Source: Nymphaea colorata (taxonomy: Eukaryota; Streptophyta; Magnoliopsida; Nymphaeales; Nymphaeaceae). Taken from it: a DNA stretch of 64,000 bases. Of this stretch, positions 12,147 through 23,376 are shown piece after piece. Each line of letters begins with the position of its first letter. Positions within the stretch are counted from its first letter, which is position 1. The DNA is taken from NCBI RefSeq assembly GCF_008831285.2, contig NC_045146.1, forward strand, positions 9,684,972-9,748,971, written 5' to 3'. Below the pieces are notes generated by a model that was not told the DNA's origin, did no database searches, and worked only from the letters and a program-made list of their open reading frames with translations. The translations under genes and the position numbers were made by a program.

Positions 12147-13580
12147 ATGATGGAAGAAGGTGCGTATCCCAGAAGTTTAGATGTTGATTTAGTGTTTAGC
12201 ACCTATTCTTATGGAAAACTCGTGGAAGAGAAGATTTTAGTCCACAGAGAAGATTGGAATTACGACCCACGGTTCATCAGTTTCTTGATTGGGCAAAACC
12301 CAAGAAGCAACATCATTCTACGAGATGTTAGCGTAATGGGTTATCATTGTGTGATTGAAGTGGACAAGGTGACCTGTAACATTAGGATCACCAATAGGAC
12401 CTTAGTGGGTCGACTTAGGGTTGCAGGAAGAGTAGTCAACCTGGGTGAGCTTTTACAAGTTTATCCAGGAGAAGTGATACAAATAGGAGACATGAGTCAT
12501 AAGTTTGTGTTGGAAGAAATCCCAGCACCCAAACCCATCCAACAAATAGGGAAACCTGGAAATAGTAACCCAGGAAAGTCATCTCCTAACATTGAAGAGA
12601 TGATACGACAAGCGCTCTCAAAGATGGATGAGATATTGGACAACAGGAAACAAGAGAAGCCTCACGTGGAGTTAAGGAGCAACACGTCCAAGGGCATGGT
12701 TCCGACCAACATGAAGAGCAAAGAGCTACTCGGACCAGCTACTCCGCCACCTTGCACGGAGCACATGAGCAAAGGCAACGGAAGCAAGAACCAAGGCATC
12801 ATGAGTGCGGTGTCACAACCACCTCCAAGGAAAACTGGCAACACTAAAGCCTACCGCAAGGCCTACTCAACTAAAGGCCTTACTAAAAAATCCGAGGTCC
12901 CTCAGACAAATTATCAACCTAAGAAAAGGGACGAAGTAAGCAGGAACAAGAGAGATGAAATGCACCAAGCGGTAGAGACAATCAAATGTGAAGTGCCGAA
13001 CAATAGCCTCAAGGGCAAGGGTGTTCATGATCAAGCTACAGTTGAGGAGCCATCCAACAACTCAAGTGATGGCGAATCATTGAAGACATGGACTACCAAT
13101 GAGTTATTGGCTGAAATAGAAAGCAAGTGTCAAGAGTGCGAATCTATTGAAGAGACACTTCCAAGTGAAGATTCTTTAGGATCACATGAAGAAAGAGCTT
13201 CAATCTCTACAAACTCAATGCACGTGTCTAGTCCCAACCAAGCATTAGATACGTACAAAGAAGAATCTTTAGTTTGTACAGCTCTAGCTTCACCCAACAT
13301 GATGGAAGTGGAAGAATCAAACGAGCTTCAACCTCTTGAGATCATACAGCCAGAAGACAGGGTGGAGCTAATCCGTTGTCAAATGCCAGAAGATCTTAAC
13401 CTTGAAGATCAAAGGAATGATGAAGAAAAGGCAAGCAGCGTGGACTCTAATGATCCCATGGAAATAGAAGGAGATGAAGAGTCCAGCCAGCAAAGCGAGG
13501 ATCATCCATCATATCCCTCCACAATAGAAGGTAAGGCAGATCATAAGGAGGGTGGAGCAGATTCAACTGACTGCTCATAG
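12147..13580 (+). CDS. LARD-encoded protein with FHA-like N-terminal domain
   Basis: The frame is 477 codons long from the first ATG (12147; a second ATG follows immediately) and ends at TAG 13578-13580. Residues about 43-122 read like a forkhead-associated domain: FLIGQNPRSNIILRD, then SV..YH at 62-67, then VAGRVV and PGEVIQIGD at 107-115. These fit the usual IGR..S.I.L.D..VS..H...V.G..V...GD.I.IGD order. The FHA arginine after the first glycine is Gln50 here, so phosphothreonine binding may be lost. The rest is low-complexity, Ser/Glu/Lys-rich and probably disordered. No gag, zinc knuckle or enzyme motif is visible. It lies between two near-identical LTRs, so it is the cargo or structural protein of the element. 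It could instead be a divergent Gag whose fold only resembles FHA by chance. Confidence 0.6.
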   Translation: MMEEGAYPRSLDVDLVFSTYSYGKLVEEKILVHREDWNYDPRFISFLIGQNPRSNIILRDVSVMGYHCVIEVDKVTCNIRITNRTLVGRLRVAGRVVNLGELLQVYPGEVIQIGDMSHKFVLEEIPAPKPIQQIGKPGNSNPGKSSPNIEEMIRQALSKMDEILDNRKQEKPHVELRSNTSKGMVPTNMKSKELLGPATPPPCTEHMSKGNGSKNQGIMSAVSQPPPRKTGNTKAYRKAYSTKGLTKKSEVPQTNYQPKKRDEVSRNKRDEMHQAVETIKCEVPNNSLKGKGVHDQATVEEPSNNSSDGESLKTWTTNELLAEIESKCQECESIEETLPSEDSLGSHEERASISTNSMHVSSPNQALDTYKEESLVCTALASPNMMEVEESNELQPLEIIQPEDRVELIRCQMPEDLNLEDQRNDEEKASSVDSNDPMEIEGDEESSQQSEDHPSYPSTIEGKADHKEGGADSTDCS

Positions 13581-14159
13581 ATTGTGGAAGAGTTACAACT
13601 ACAAGCAACCCAAGAGTTAGCTTTCCACATGACGTGCTCACACCAAGACCAAGGTATCGGACCACGGGTGGAGCAACTTGAAGGAATACCCTCTTGTCAG
13701 AATCATCCACAGAGCGAGGATACGTGGTTAGCCCCTATTGAGATGAGTGAAAGTGATCAACATGCTAAGCTTCGTTGCATCCAAAAGTGGCAAGAGGAAG
13801 TGCAAGAGGAATTAGCAGGATTCTTCTCTGAGTTTGAAGATGATTTCTTGTGCAGTTCTGATGATGATCGCACTATTACTTTGGAGCCAAGACCATCATT
13901 CAACCAATATAAGGCTCCTCAAGAAGATCCACGAGTGAATCGTGAAGGCCCAATGGCTAAGAGTGGGCACATTGAATCATATGAGAACAAGGAAAGATCT
14001 TTGTCCACCCATTCTCTATTACAACAACAGATGATACATCCTGAGGGTGGACAACAACAAAATGAAGAGGTGATTCGCAGAGATAAGAATGAAAAACTCT
14101 ACCCAAAAAGATGGAGAGCATTCCAGTACTCAGTACTCAGAGTCACCAAATTGCAATGA
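13581..14159 (+). CDS. Same-frame continuation after the TAG codon
   Basis: This frame is in phase with the FHA-like ORF and separated from it by a single TAG codon. It stays open for about 190 codons. The product is acidic and glutamine-rich (for example a DDFLCSSDDDR stretch near 13841-13872), with no recognised domain. An intact frame immediately after the stop suggests either readthrough or a recent nonsense mutation. The next ORF starts 71 bp before this one ends, in another frame. Confidence 0.45.
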   Translation: MVEELQLQATQELAFHMTCSHQDQGIGPRVEQLEGIPSCQNHPQSEDTWLAPIEMSESDQHAKLRCIQKWQEEVQEELAGFFSEFEDDFLCSSDDDRTITLEPRPSFNQYKAPQEDPRVNREGPMAKSGHIESYENKERSLSTHSLLQQQMIHPEGGQQQNEEVIRRDKNEKLYPKRWRAFQYSVLRVTKLQ

Positions 14160-14781
14160 AGAGATGTGGAACCCCTCGAGTTCATGTGAGGATTACAAGT
14201 CGGAGTCACCAACATCAATTGACTCCAACGACATGAGCGCAACTGAGGCGCAATGGGCAGTACAAAGTAATTGTAAGCAGAAAGACTACATCATCAACCA
14301 ACAAGTACTACAAGCAGGTGGGCGCCTATGGCAAGCCCACGACAGAGGGAAGGCCCTCGCACATCAGGAGGGCACTACTGAGCAGCTACAAGGGCTGCAA
14401 AAGAGGGCTATAGGGCAACTCCCAAGGGATTATGGCCCTAAACAAGTGCAAAAACCACTACAACATGGTGGTAGAAAGTGGCAACCACATGACCGTGGTA
14501 AAGCCATGTCAAGGAATGAGATCCAGAATGATGAAAGGTTGCTTGGGCAACCAATGAAGCGAATTGAACAGTTACCTCGAGACTATGGTCCAGACACATT
14601 GACCATAGCTAAACTCAGAGTTAAAAGGGCCACGTTCAAGGTTTATTCAAGAGGCCCAAGAAGATGTTTCCTCCATCTTAGGAACTCAATGAAGGTGTTA
14701 CCCAGAGACTATGGACCAGGGAGGAAACACAAGGTGAAAGATGACTGCGTGTGTCAGAGCCACCAAGAAACAAGTTCATAA
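14089..14781 (+). CDS. Internal-repeat ORF (LPRDYGP x3)
   Basis: The frame is 230 codons long, begins ATG at 14089 and lies in the +1 frame relative to the upstream ORF. The heptapeptide LPRDYGP occurs at 14419-14439, 14572-14592 and 14698-14718. A WQ(A/P)HDRGKA(L/M) motif occurs at 14329 and 14479. The repeated phrases are encoded by different codons, which suggests selection on protein rather than recent DNA duplication. It may be the C-terminal part of the upstream protein, separated by a frameshift or joined by programmed frameshifting. I recognise no family. Confidence 0.5.
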   Translation: MKNSTQKDGEHSSTQYSESPNCNEEMWNPSSSCEDYKSESPTSIDSNDMSATEAQWAVQSNCKQKDYIINQQVLQAGGRLWQAHDRGKALAHQEGTTEQLQGLQKRAIGQLPRDYGPKQVQKPLQHGGRKWQPHDRGKAMSRNEIQNDERLLGQPMKRIEQLPRDYGPDTLTIAKLRVKRATFKVYSRGPRRCFLHLRNSMKVLPRDYGPGRKHKVKDDCVCQSHQETSS

Positions 14782-14805
14782 CGAGCTTAGGGACAAGCTC
14801 GATTT

Positions 14806-14819
14806 AAGGAGGGTGGATC
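14806..14819 (+). other. Polypurine tract of the LARD-like element
   Basis: AAGGAGGGTGGATC directly before the 3' LTR, the expected plus-strand primer position. Confidence 0.75.
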
Positions 14820-15448
14820 TGATACGAGCCTTAGTCCGAGTAGGCCTAACCAAGGCCAAAGGCACGGCCACAGTGAGAGATCACGGCTCAGTGGAATTAA
14901 ACTTCGAGCCTAGAGCAAATGCAGTGGGAGGTGCGGGAGGATATGCAACGGCTGTAGGACATGAATGAACTAGGTGAAGACCAGCAATTGGGGGAATCCG
15001 CGAGTTAGGATACTAGATCCATAGGACTTCTCCGGTATAGGCCATGGTCCATTCTTGAGTCGTGTCGAAACCCAAGTCTCTAGAGTCGGTCTAGGACGAG
15101 TCTAGGGAGGTCTCTTGGCTGAATTGAGCTCAGCTCAATGAGGTTAAGGGATGTGTCAAGTCCGAAGTTTGGGCGGCAACCCGGACGAGGTCCCCACCTT
15201 GAGCTCACAAGGCTCAAGGGGCGTCTAGCTAGGACTTAGCCGTTTTTCACTTCTTGATTTGCTTTATTTGAGTTTGCGCCAATTCGGTTTTGGATTCAAA
15301 CTTACCAAGGCGGGTTGTGCCTTGGATCCATTTTGCTTAGCATCGCTTTGATTCTTCCTAGTGTCGTAAGGACCCTCTACGAGGATCTTGGGGAGTAGGA
15401 TTGACTCTAGGACTGGGCTGTCGCCTAAGCCGGAGTAAGATCCTACCA
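14820..15448 (+). repeat. 3' LTR of the LARD-like element
   Basis: 629 bp, TGATAC...CTACCA, followed by the GGGAC target duplication. Confidence 0.92.
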
Positions 15449-15453
15449 GGGAC

Positions 15454-17757
15454 ATCCCTCGTTTTCTTCATCCCTTATTCAGAAAACTTCCCAAATTTGC
15501 TCCGAGGTGGTTATGCTCCTCTAGACCAAAGTGGGGCTTGGCCTTTAGAACTTCCATGTTCTATCAAAACTTAACATCTTGGATATCGGTCTCACACTTT
15601 TTGATATCCTTTTTAATCCATATCCACGCTTAGAAATGATTGGAAATACTGGATCTGGGTATGGATATTCCTGGATTTGCTTCAAAATGCAGAAATATCC
15701 CTAAAATCCTCATTTTATCACTATTTTTATGAAACATAAACCATGTCTCTTTCTACTCTAAAACAATACAAGCATGAGTTTTAAACAATAAAATCGTGGA
15801 CGAATACATGCAAATCATGTTAAGATATAATGCATTTTATGCATTACCAGTATCTTTAGTTTTGCATTCACATCAACTATCACTGACCATATAATTTTAC
15901 TTGTGCCATTTATGTAATTCTTCTATTTGCTATGTTCACTTTCCATTGGTTGACATTCAGGTTCTTCATTGCTACCCGAAGATTATGTTATCCCTATCAC
16001 CTAATGATATGTGGCATAAAAGTAACACAAATCAATTTTCAATCAATTCTGCATGAAAGAAAACATGATTTATTAATGACAAAAACATATGGGTGATCTA
16101 GATTATTGGTGGGATTAGCTTAAATAAAGAAAATAAGTAGGCAATTGAGTTTCGAAAGAAAATGAAAAGAAGGCAAAAAGATTATTGGTGACTTATTTTC
16201 ATGGAGGGGTTGCTTATATTAGTTTATAGGTAAAAACAGATGGGCGATTTAGTCTGAAGTAGATGTCAAAAAGTGATTTGGTGTCCGGGTGCAATTCAGG
16301 AAATAATATAGGTGATTCAATTTTGGTCGCCAATTAGATTTTCAATAGTCGATTTAGTGGTATCTTGCTATTTTAGCATAAAAGATTACGCAGTTTAGGT
16401 TTAGTCAATGATCTAGTCATGTGGATGAAGTACATGCGATTTAAGAGAAAACCAGTTGGTAGCCAGAATTGGCAGTTCTGTTTTAACATATGGTTAAGAA
16501 TGTTAGGGGGGTTTATATTAAGGGTGCAACTAATTAGTTTGATGATCAGCGAAAACAGGTGTGCAAGATTGTTTTAGTGCATTACAAGTTAAAACACATG
16601 ACGTGGTTGAACCCTACAAGTTGCAGTAATCTCTTATCATGTATGTAACCTCGCGAGCATATCAATAGGTGGAAAGTTCCGTTAAATATCTTCAAATGCT
16701 AGTCCTCCCGGATGAAGTCTTAAATATGCAACTGCAGTAGGAAATTGCAAAACTCACAGGATTTTGAACAAAGGTACAACAACATGGAAATCTGCTCACT
16801 ATTTCTTATGGCTTCACAACTTTATAATGACTTGTAGTTTTGTTTCTCTATTCGTTTCTTAAGCATGGTTTCCCGTAATACTACTCTTTATTGTGCTTGA
16901 TGCCAATGAAAATGAGTAGACAGTTTGAAGTCTTCTACAAACTCTTTTACCAATATAGGGGAGAAGCCCAGCTCCTCCTTCCACCATTACAGATGCAGCT
17001 ATTCATTTGACAACCACCTACAGTCACACGGTGGTCCCCAACTCAGGTTTGCCCATTTCCCTAATGCCATGATATTCTTTCTCTTTTTTTGTTTCAAACT
17101 TTACGCCTCTTCCGACACTGGGTTATGGGGCCACTGTACAAGTCTTCCTCTTTTACTGAGATGGCCACTGTCAGGTAGTCAAAGGCTTTGCAGGTCGACC
17201 TCCATAACACAGACGACCGGTATTTTGCCTCTACCATCGGGCAGAGCAGAGGTCGGCTGGATGTGGAAGCATGGATGGCCCTCAACCTTCGGTCCCCCCA
17301 GTAGAAGAGAAAAGCCTATTGATGACGGTCATCGTTCTGCCGTGAGGCAGGACAATCATAGGCCCGGTTTGCCTTGAGTCACTATCCTTGGGCAAGACGG
17401 AGGCTAGCCAGTGTCTCTCTCTCCCGCGCGGTCGCTGGCATCTAACAAATCGCCGGTGACCCACAACTTAAAAAAAAAAAAAAGTTTTCGAAAAGGCACC
17501 GAATGTGAGAGTCATTGTTGAGCGACTCCCTATCGGAACCCTCTTCCAGTCGCGGCCTTAGCGCGAACACTGACTAACCGGCCTCGCAACCCTCTGTCGG
17601 AATCCTCTTTTGGTTGTATCTAAACGGTGAAAGGATATCCCTGCCACCCTTATAAATGGTTGTCGCCATTCACAGTAAGACCACCACCATTGGCAGGGAC
17701 GGGATATGCTAGTCCTTGCGTCACTACCATTGGGTAGGGCAAAGGCTGGCAGAACGG

Positions 17758-17820
<63 letters not shown>

Positions 17821-19089
17821 GTTCACTGGCGTAAGTAAATCGACAACGAACCAAAAAATTGGAGGTTAACCCCTCACCTGCGCCTCCTCTATTTTGGGTA
17901 GCCTCTTGATGGGGAAGCTTTTAAATGCTTTAGGTCGTCGGCATCCAGCATCAGCTGATGACCCACCCATTTCTTTTCCATTTTAGAGCTCACGCAGGTT
18001 TCTACCAGGTTTCTTTGGAAGCAACCTTTTTTTTGCCGATATCTCGTATGGTCTAATTCTGCTGTTACCTGCTGCTTGCTGTAGATGCCATGGGGTGGCC
18101 GGACAAAGGCGGAGCCGTCGGTCGGCCGGGATACTTGGTCGCTGCCAATGGCTGCCGGTAGTGAGGTCTGTGCAGATGAGGATTTGGGGAGAGAGGGATT
18201 TTGGAGGAAACGAAAATAAATAAAAGGTGCGGGATTGAGGACTTCAAACAAAAGAAAAGCTAAAACCGAATCAAACCCTCTAAACCGGTTCGTAAGAGAT
18301 GTAGCCTGTTCAATCAATTTTGGGTTTTATGGATGGTACATAGCTCTTAAGACCGGTATAGTCCATTTTTGACTAATATAAAGCTCAATAGACTAAATAA
18401 TAGAGTAGTTATAGTCCATTTTTGACTAATATAAAGCTCAATCGAGGCATTAAGATGAAAATTGGGGCATTCTGAGTAATATAAAACTTCAAAGATGTAG
18501 AACTTTTGTCATGGTCATAATTAGTTCATTTATTTTATGCTATGTAATACGTCCTGCATGAATTCAATAATTGTATATTAAGCATGATATAAAATTTAAA
18601 TGTTGATACTCAAAATAGTAAGACTTTAATTAAATCACATTTAATCTCACCAAAGTGAACATAATTTAATTGAGAAATCATTCCATATCGAGAAATCAAC
18701 ATTTAACTTGTACTTAGATTCATATGAAATGGTTGTGCAACCCATAGGTAGTTTATCATGTTCAAGAGAATAATAAGCAGGGTAAAATATAAAGATCGAC
18801 TTTCAAAATTTTAGTTAATCACACCCAAAGCCCAAAGGTGGGTCCTGCTTTTATTATTGTTGTGTTTGATTTTTTTTAGTTTTATCAAATAAAGTTGAGG
18901 TGATCAAATATATGTGCGTCTTAGGCATATCACCAAAGTAATATCCTAATGACCCTAGGTGTTTACCTTGGAAATTATGAACATTAAGAGGCCTTGTAGC
19001 TTACTCTTCTATTTATTGTTTTATATATGAATGTCTTTTATACTTTTGCAATGCCTAGTTCTATTTTTATGCATGGCTCTAGTAATATT
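15454..19089. other. Intergenic DNA, no gene recognised
   Basis: It is mostly AT-rich, with a more GC-rich patch at about 17000-18250. The longest frames there (for example on the minus strand at 17889-18317) show no domain and no codon pattern I would trust. A 33-bp phrase starting TATAGTCCATTTTTGAC is repeated at 18357 and 18410. Confidence 0.5.
17200..17850. repeat. Diverged dispersed repeat phrases and (CT)n microsatellite
   Basis: Three related phrases of the type ACTA(C/T)C.TTGGG(C/T)A..GC..AGGCT(G/A) occur near 17230, 17382 and 17724. The last two are each followed by a CT run. The CT run at about 17760-17819 is a pure 60-bp microsatellite. Confidence 0.5.
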
Positions 19090-19128
19090 TTTTTTCTTGA
19101 TAGATCAAATTTCAATGAATGAAAAAAA

Positions 19129-19838
19129 AATGTGATGTTCACTTTAGGGTATATAGATCTAGATCTGGCATTACGAAAAAAAGAGCCTCCTGCTCTTACA
19201 CCAGAAAGTACAAAGGAGGAAAAAGTTTTTTTTTTTTTGAAAAGTTGGAGTGTTCTAATTGACTCAGTTTGTTGTTTTTGCAACTTAGAATTACAAAGTA
19301 GAAAGGTGAAAGAATTTGTCGACATCATTGAAGTACAATTTGTCAGCCTAGAGTCCAATACCCTAATGTATAAATTTATATTTATGAAGTATACTAGTGG
19401 AAGTAATATTCGTCAGCATATTATGACAATGAAGAACATAACAACACTACTAAATGACATGAAATTGACAATATGTGACTCTTGCTTGGTATATTTCATT
19501 TTGACATCTGCACTACAAGAGTACGGGTTATTTAAGATCTCTTACATGCACATAATGTTCAATAGAGAGTTAATGAACTATTGTCTAAGTGTATTGAAGA
19601 AAAGGAGAAACTTTGAGGTGAGAAGGTGTAGGGCACTCATATGGCTTTTCACCAAAACTGCACCAAGTATGGACCCAAAAGAAAACAAGAAATAAGTCAT
19701 CAAAAGAATGTACTTCTTAGACTAAGCAGTTCAATCCAACTCCTACAAAGTGCTTCTTTTAAGATACAAAGAAATGGACTGCGTGAAATATATGAAATGG
19801 TTAGAGAAAAAATGCAATTTATCATTTGTATCTCATGA
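19129..19838 (+). pseudogene. Copia-6 gag remnant
   Basis: The frame reads FTLGYIDLDLALRKKEPPALT, then a region matching the UBN2-type Copia Gag (I..YIM.M motif decayed to NIRQHIMTMKN), and then a shifted frame near 19641. It has lost its initiator context and zinc knuckle. It is recognisable by similarity to TNT1-like Copia Gag from general knowledge. Confidence 0.7.
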
Positions 19839-19849
19839 ATGTAATCTAT

Positions 19850-21200
19850 ACATGTTCTTGTAAATAGCTAGTAGATTGATTCAGGTGCTACGGTGCTACG
19901 GTGTACGTTGCTAATGCTTTGCACTATTTTCTGAGCAGAAGGGAACCAACCACGCATAAACAGAGAATCTTTTCATGGAATATAATGCATTAATGTGTAA
20001 AGATTGTTTGGGCCTCAACTTGATATTGGCTGCAATTGGGATCTTCATGATGCATTTTTTATACTAACATATAATAGAAACTTCATATTTGTACCAAGAT
20101 TAGTTAAACTTAGTTTTTATTTGAAGATTGTAAATACTAAAATGTATATATATAAAGATTTTGCTAGAGTTGGTTCTGCTCTTTTGTGTGATTGTTTGTA
20201 TAAATAAAAGGCAACTTTTCAAAAAATATTGGTTTTTAAATTTGCATTAACTTGCTATAAACGTGGGAGCATAAATGACAACTCTTATATGTTTTGGCAT
20301 CGCAGACTAGGCCATATCTTTGAAAAGTCAATAATGAGGCTTGTAAATGAATGAATTTTAAAATATCTATGCTTTACATATAACGATCCATCTTTTAATT
20401 GCATAAAGGCAAACCAACACATATAAGGGATTTGTATCAAAAAGTAATAAGAGATTAGAGATAGTTCATACATACATTTGTGGACCCTTTACTTCCTATT
20501 ATATAGGTGAAAAATATTTTGTCACCTTTATTGATGACTATTTGTAGTATATATATCTCTACTTAATCTCTAAGAAATCAGGCCTATGTCAGATTTTCAA
20601 AAAGTTCAAGAAAAAAATATAGAAACAAAGTAATTAAGATAGTTAGATCATATAGAGGTAGCAAATATTATGATAAAGTTACTGAGATGGGACAAATAGA
20701 ATGGTCACTAATGCAATTTATAAAAGAAGGCATTGTACCTCAATATACCAAGCATGGTAATGCCAACCAAAATGACATAGCAGAAAACAAAAATCGTAGC
20801 TTAAGGAAATTATAAGCACTATGTTAAATTTTTTTACTCTTCTGGTTCATTTGTAAGGAGAAGCTCTTAAAGCAACAACGTAATTTGAATAAGGTTCATA
20901 CAAAAGCTATTCATAAAACTCCATATGAGTTATAGACAGTTAGGAGATGTTCCATATTTTATATGCACTTATGGGAACATGGATGTCCTGCTAAAGCTAA
21001 ACTACATAACCCGCACATAAAGACCTTCGATCCTAGAACAACCTGTGGTTTTTTTATTGGTTATCTAAAAAGATCAAAAGAATATAGATTCTAATGTCTA
21101 CTTTCTTTGTCACATATTGTGAAAACAAATAAAACTAAGTTCCTAAAAGATGGTTCAGTTGAGTTGAATGTATTACAAAACCTAGAGTATGAGGGATTGT
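19850..21200 (+). pseudogene. Copia-6 protease and integrase remnant
   Basis: A protease DSGAT is encoded at 19878-19892. WHRRLGHI (about 20293-20316) marks the pre-integrase zinc-binding region. TFIDDY appears near 20525, and GIVPQYTKHGN..QND.AENKNR at about 20732-20795 marks the end of the integrase core. KTFDPRT...FIGYLKRSKEYRF near 21030 is the usual post-core segment. All pieces are broken by stops and small indels. Confidence 0.72.
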
Positions 21201-22485
21201 AAGATATAAAATATAAATCTGCTGAAGAAAATGCTAAATGACTTAACTTTATTATATCTTATGATAATATAGAAGTTGATCCAGTATGTAATGTACCAAA
21301 CAGAAAATGAACCAGTTGTAGATCATGCTTATGATAAAAAAACAAGGTATACATGTTTAGATTAAGTTTGTACAATTACCTGTTCGAAGATATATTAGAA
21401 TAAGAAAACTTGTTTTTCCACCTAACTATGTGGTGTATTTATAAGAGTTTCATACACATGTTGGATAAATGGCTTGAAGAAGAGTTTGACTCTATGGCTA
21501 AAAAACAGACATAGAGTTTTGTTGAGTTACTTGAATGAGTAAAATTCATAGGATGTAAATGAATCTAGAAGACCAAAAGAAACTCTAAAGACAACATTTG
21601 AATAGTACAACTGTCACACCCCAACCTTTTGACTCCCAAATTTTTTTTTTTGGTTAAAACATAAAACATTGAGGTGCGACGACACAACACTTCAAAGAAG
21701 AAGAGCTATGCAATCAAAGACAGTGGGGCAAACCTTCATTTATATAACCATTTTCAGTTCATACAAAAATCACATCATACTTCTCAATCTACATATGACA
21801 AAAATGGTCAGAAATCACAACATTGATGCCTAACAAAAACAAGACATCAATATAATCAAAACCAGACGTGCCGGCACTACAACAGACCCAAAACCTCCCC
21901 AGTAAGATGTGAGTAGAACCATCTGATCAACATGCTGCCCCGGGTCCACCAAAACCTGAAAAAAAAAGACAACTGAAGGCTTAGCTTTCATAGTATAGCA
22001 ACAAGCCAGATAAATCTCTTACCCACTAAGCTAAATGCTCAAATATGAGATAATCACAATTGTAACAACAAATCACCATCATGTCGTGATAGGGCATAGT
22101 CACATGACTTGTCAAGAAGACCCCTCACATATACTACGACATGTAAAGGCCACTCAATAGCCATGCTTAACACATTCAATAGTCACATGCACTTCATTCA
22201 TAAGCACAACACTTCATTCATATTCTTTTTCATTTACATTAACTTTAGTGAATTGATAGTTCCTATGGGTACAAACACAGACACGTGCACACCGCGGGCG
22301 GCCTACAGCCGGGGACAACCCCCATGGTGGCCCGAAACAATATGGATCCATTCACACTGTAGTGGAAGAGCACTCGTCCATGGATGTGTGGATTCCAAGG
22401 AGAGATATTCAACCTTCCCTATGACACCCAGTTTGGGAAAGCGGGAGCCCAACGCTCCAAGCACATCACACAACAATACCCTGGG

Positions 22486-23376
22486 TGTCACATCCCAAAC
22501 TTTTGACCCTCCAATAAATTTTTTTTCTAAACATAAAATATTGAGGTGCGACGACACAACAATTCAAAAGGAAAAGAGCCATGCAATTCAAAACAATGGG
22601 GCAACTTTCCATTATATAATCAATTTCATTCATACAAAAATTACGTTAGCACATATGACAAAAATTCCTCAAACCACAACTTTGATGCCTAACAAAAACA
22701 AGACATCAAAGAGACCGAATCATGATGCACCGGCATTACAAAAGACCCAAAACCTCCCCATTAAGATGTGAGTGAAGCCATCTGATCAACATGCTACCCT
22801 CGGGTCTGCCAAAACCTGAAAAAAAAAAACAAGTGAAGGCTTAGCCTTCGCAGTATGCAAAAAAGCCAGATAAATCCATAATCCTCTAAGGTAAGGGCTC
22901 AAATAAAAGATATAACGAATATGAAAACAAATCACTATCATGTCGTGATTGGGCATAGAATCTCATGACTTGTCAAGAAGACCCCTCACATAAATCACGA
23001 CACGTGAAGGCCACTCAAATGCCACACTTAACACATTTCACAATCACATTTACTTCATGCATTTTCACTTTATTCACATACACTTTGTACGCATTCACAT
23101 TCCCTCATTTACATTAACTTTAGTGAATTGACAATTCTTGTGGGTGCAAACACATGCACGTGCACATTGCGGGCGGCCTACAGTCGGGAGACAACCTCGG
23201 TGGTTGCCTGAAACAATATGGATCCATTCATGCTGCAGCGGAAGAGCACTCCTCCATGGGTGTGTGAATTCCAAAGAGAGATACTCAGTCTTCTCTAAAA
23301 CACCTAGTTTGAGAAGGTGGGAGCCCAATGCTCCAAGCACATCACACAACGGTACCCTGGGGCCTTGCACCGCCTG
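22486..23376. repeat. Head of S copy II, resumes at 26597
   Basis: It starts TGTCACATCCC and is interrupted in the CCTTGCACCGCCTG block by copy III. The interrupted block resumes as ACCTGCGCTTTGAAC at 26597 and runs to the tail at 28854. Confidence 0.65.

Larger units (their letters stand above)
10803..15448 (+). mobile_element. Non-autonomous LTR retrotransposon (LARD-like) with an FHA-like ORF
   Basis: Two 629-bp direct LTRs (10803-11431 and 14820-15448) begin TGATAC and end CTACCA. They are flanked by a perfect 5-bp target duplication, GGGAC, at 10798-10802 and 15449-15453. A TGGTATCAGAGCC primer site lies 3 bp inside the 5' LTR, and a polypurine tract (AAGGAGGGTGGATC) abuts the 3' LTR. 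The 3.4-kb interior has no protease, integrase, RT or RNase H. It carries one long reading frame broken by a TAG codon, then a second overlapping frame. I counted five substitutions between the LTRs, so the insertion is fairly recent. The element must borrow its replication proteins from an autonomous partner not present in the window. Confidence 0.9.

Noticed and set aside
17889-18317. Minus-strand frame of 142 codons
   Set aside because: No domain, no homologous frame elsewhere in the window, and composition unlike a typical gene. Kept as non-coding.
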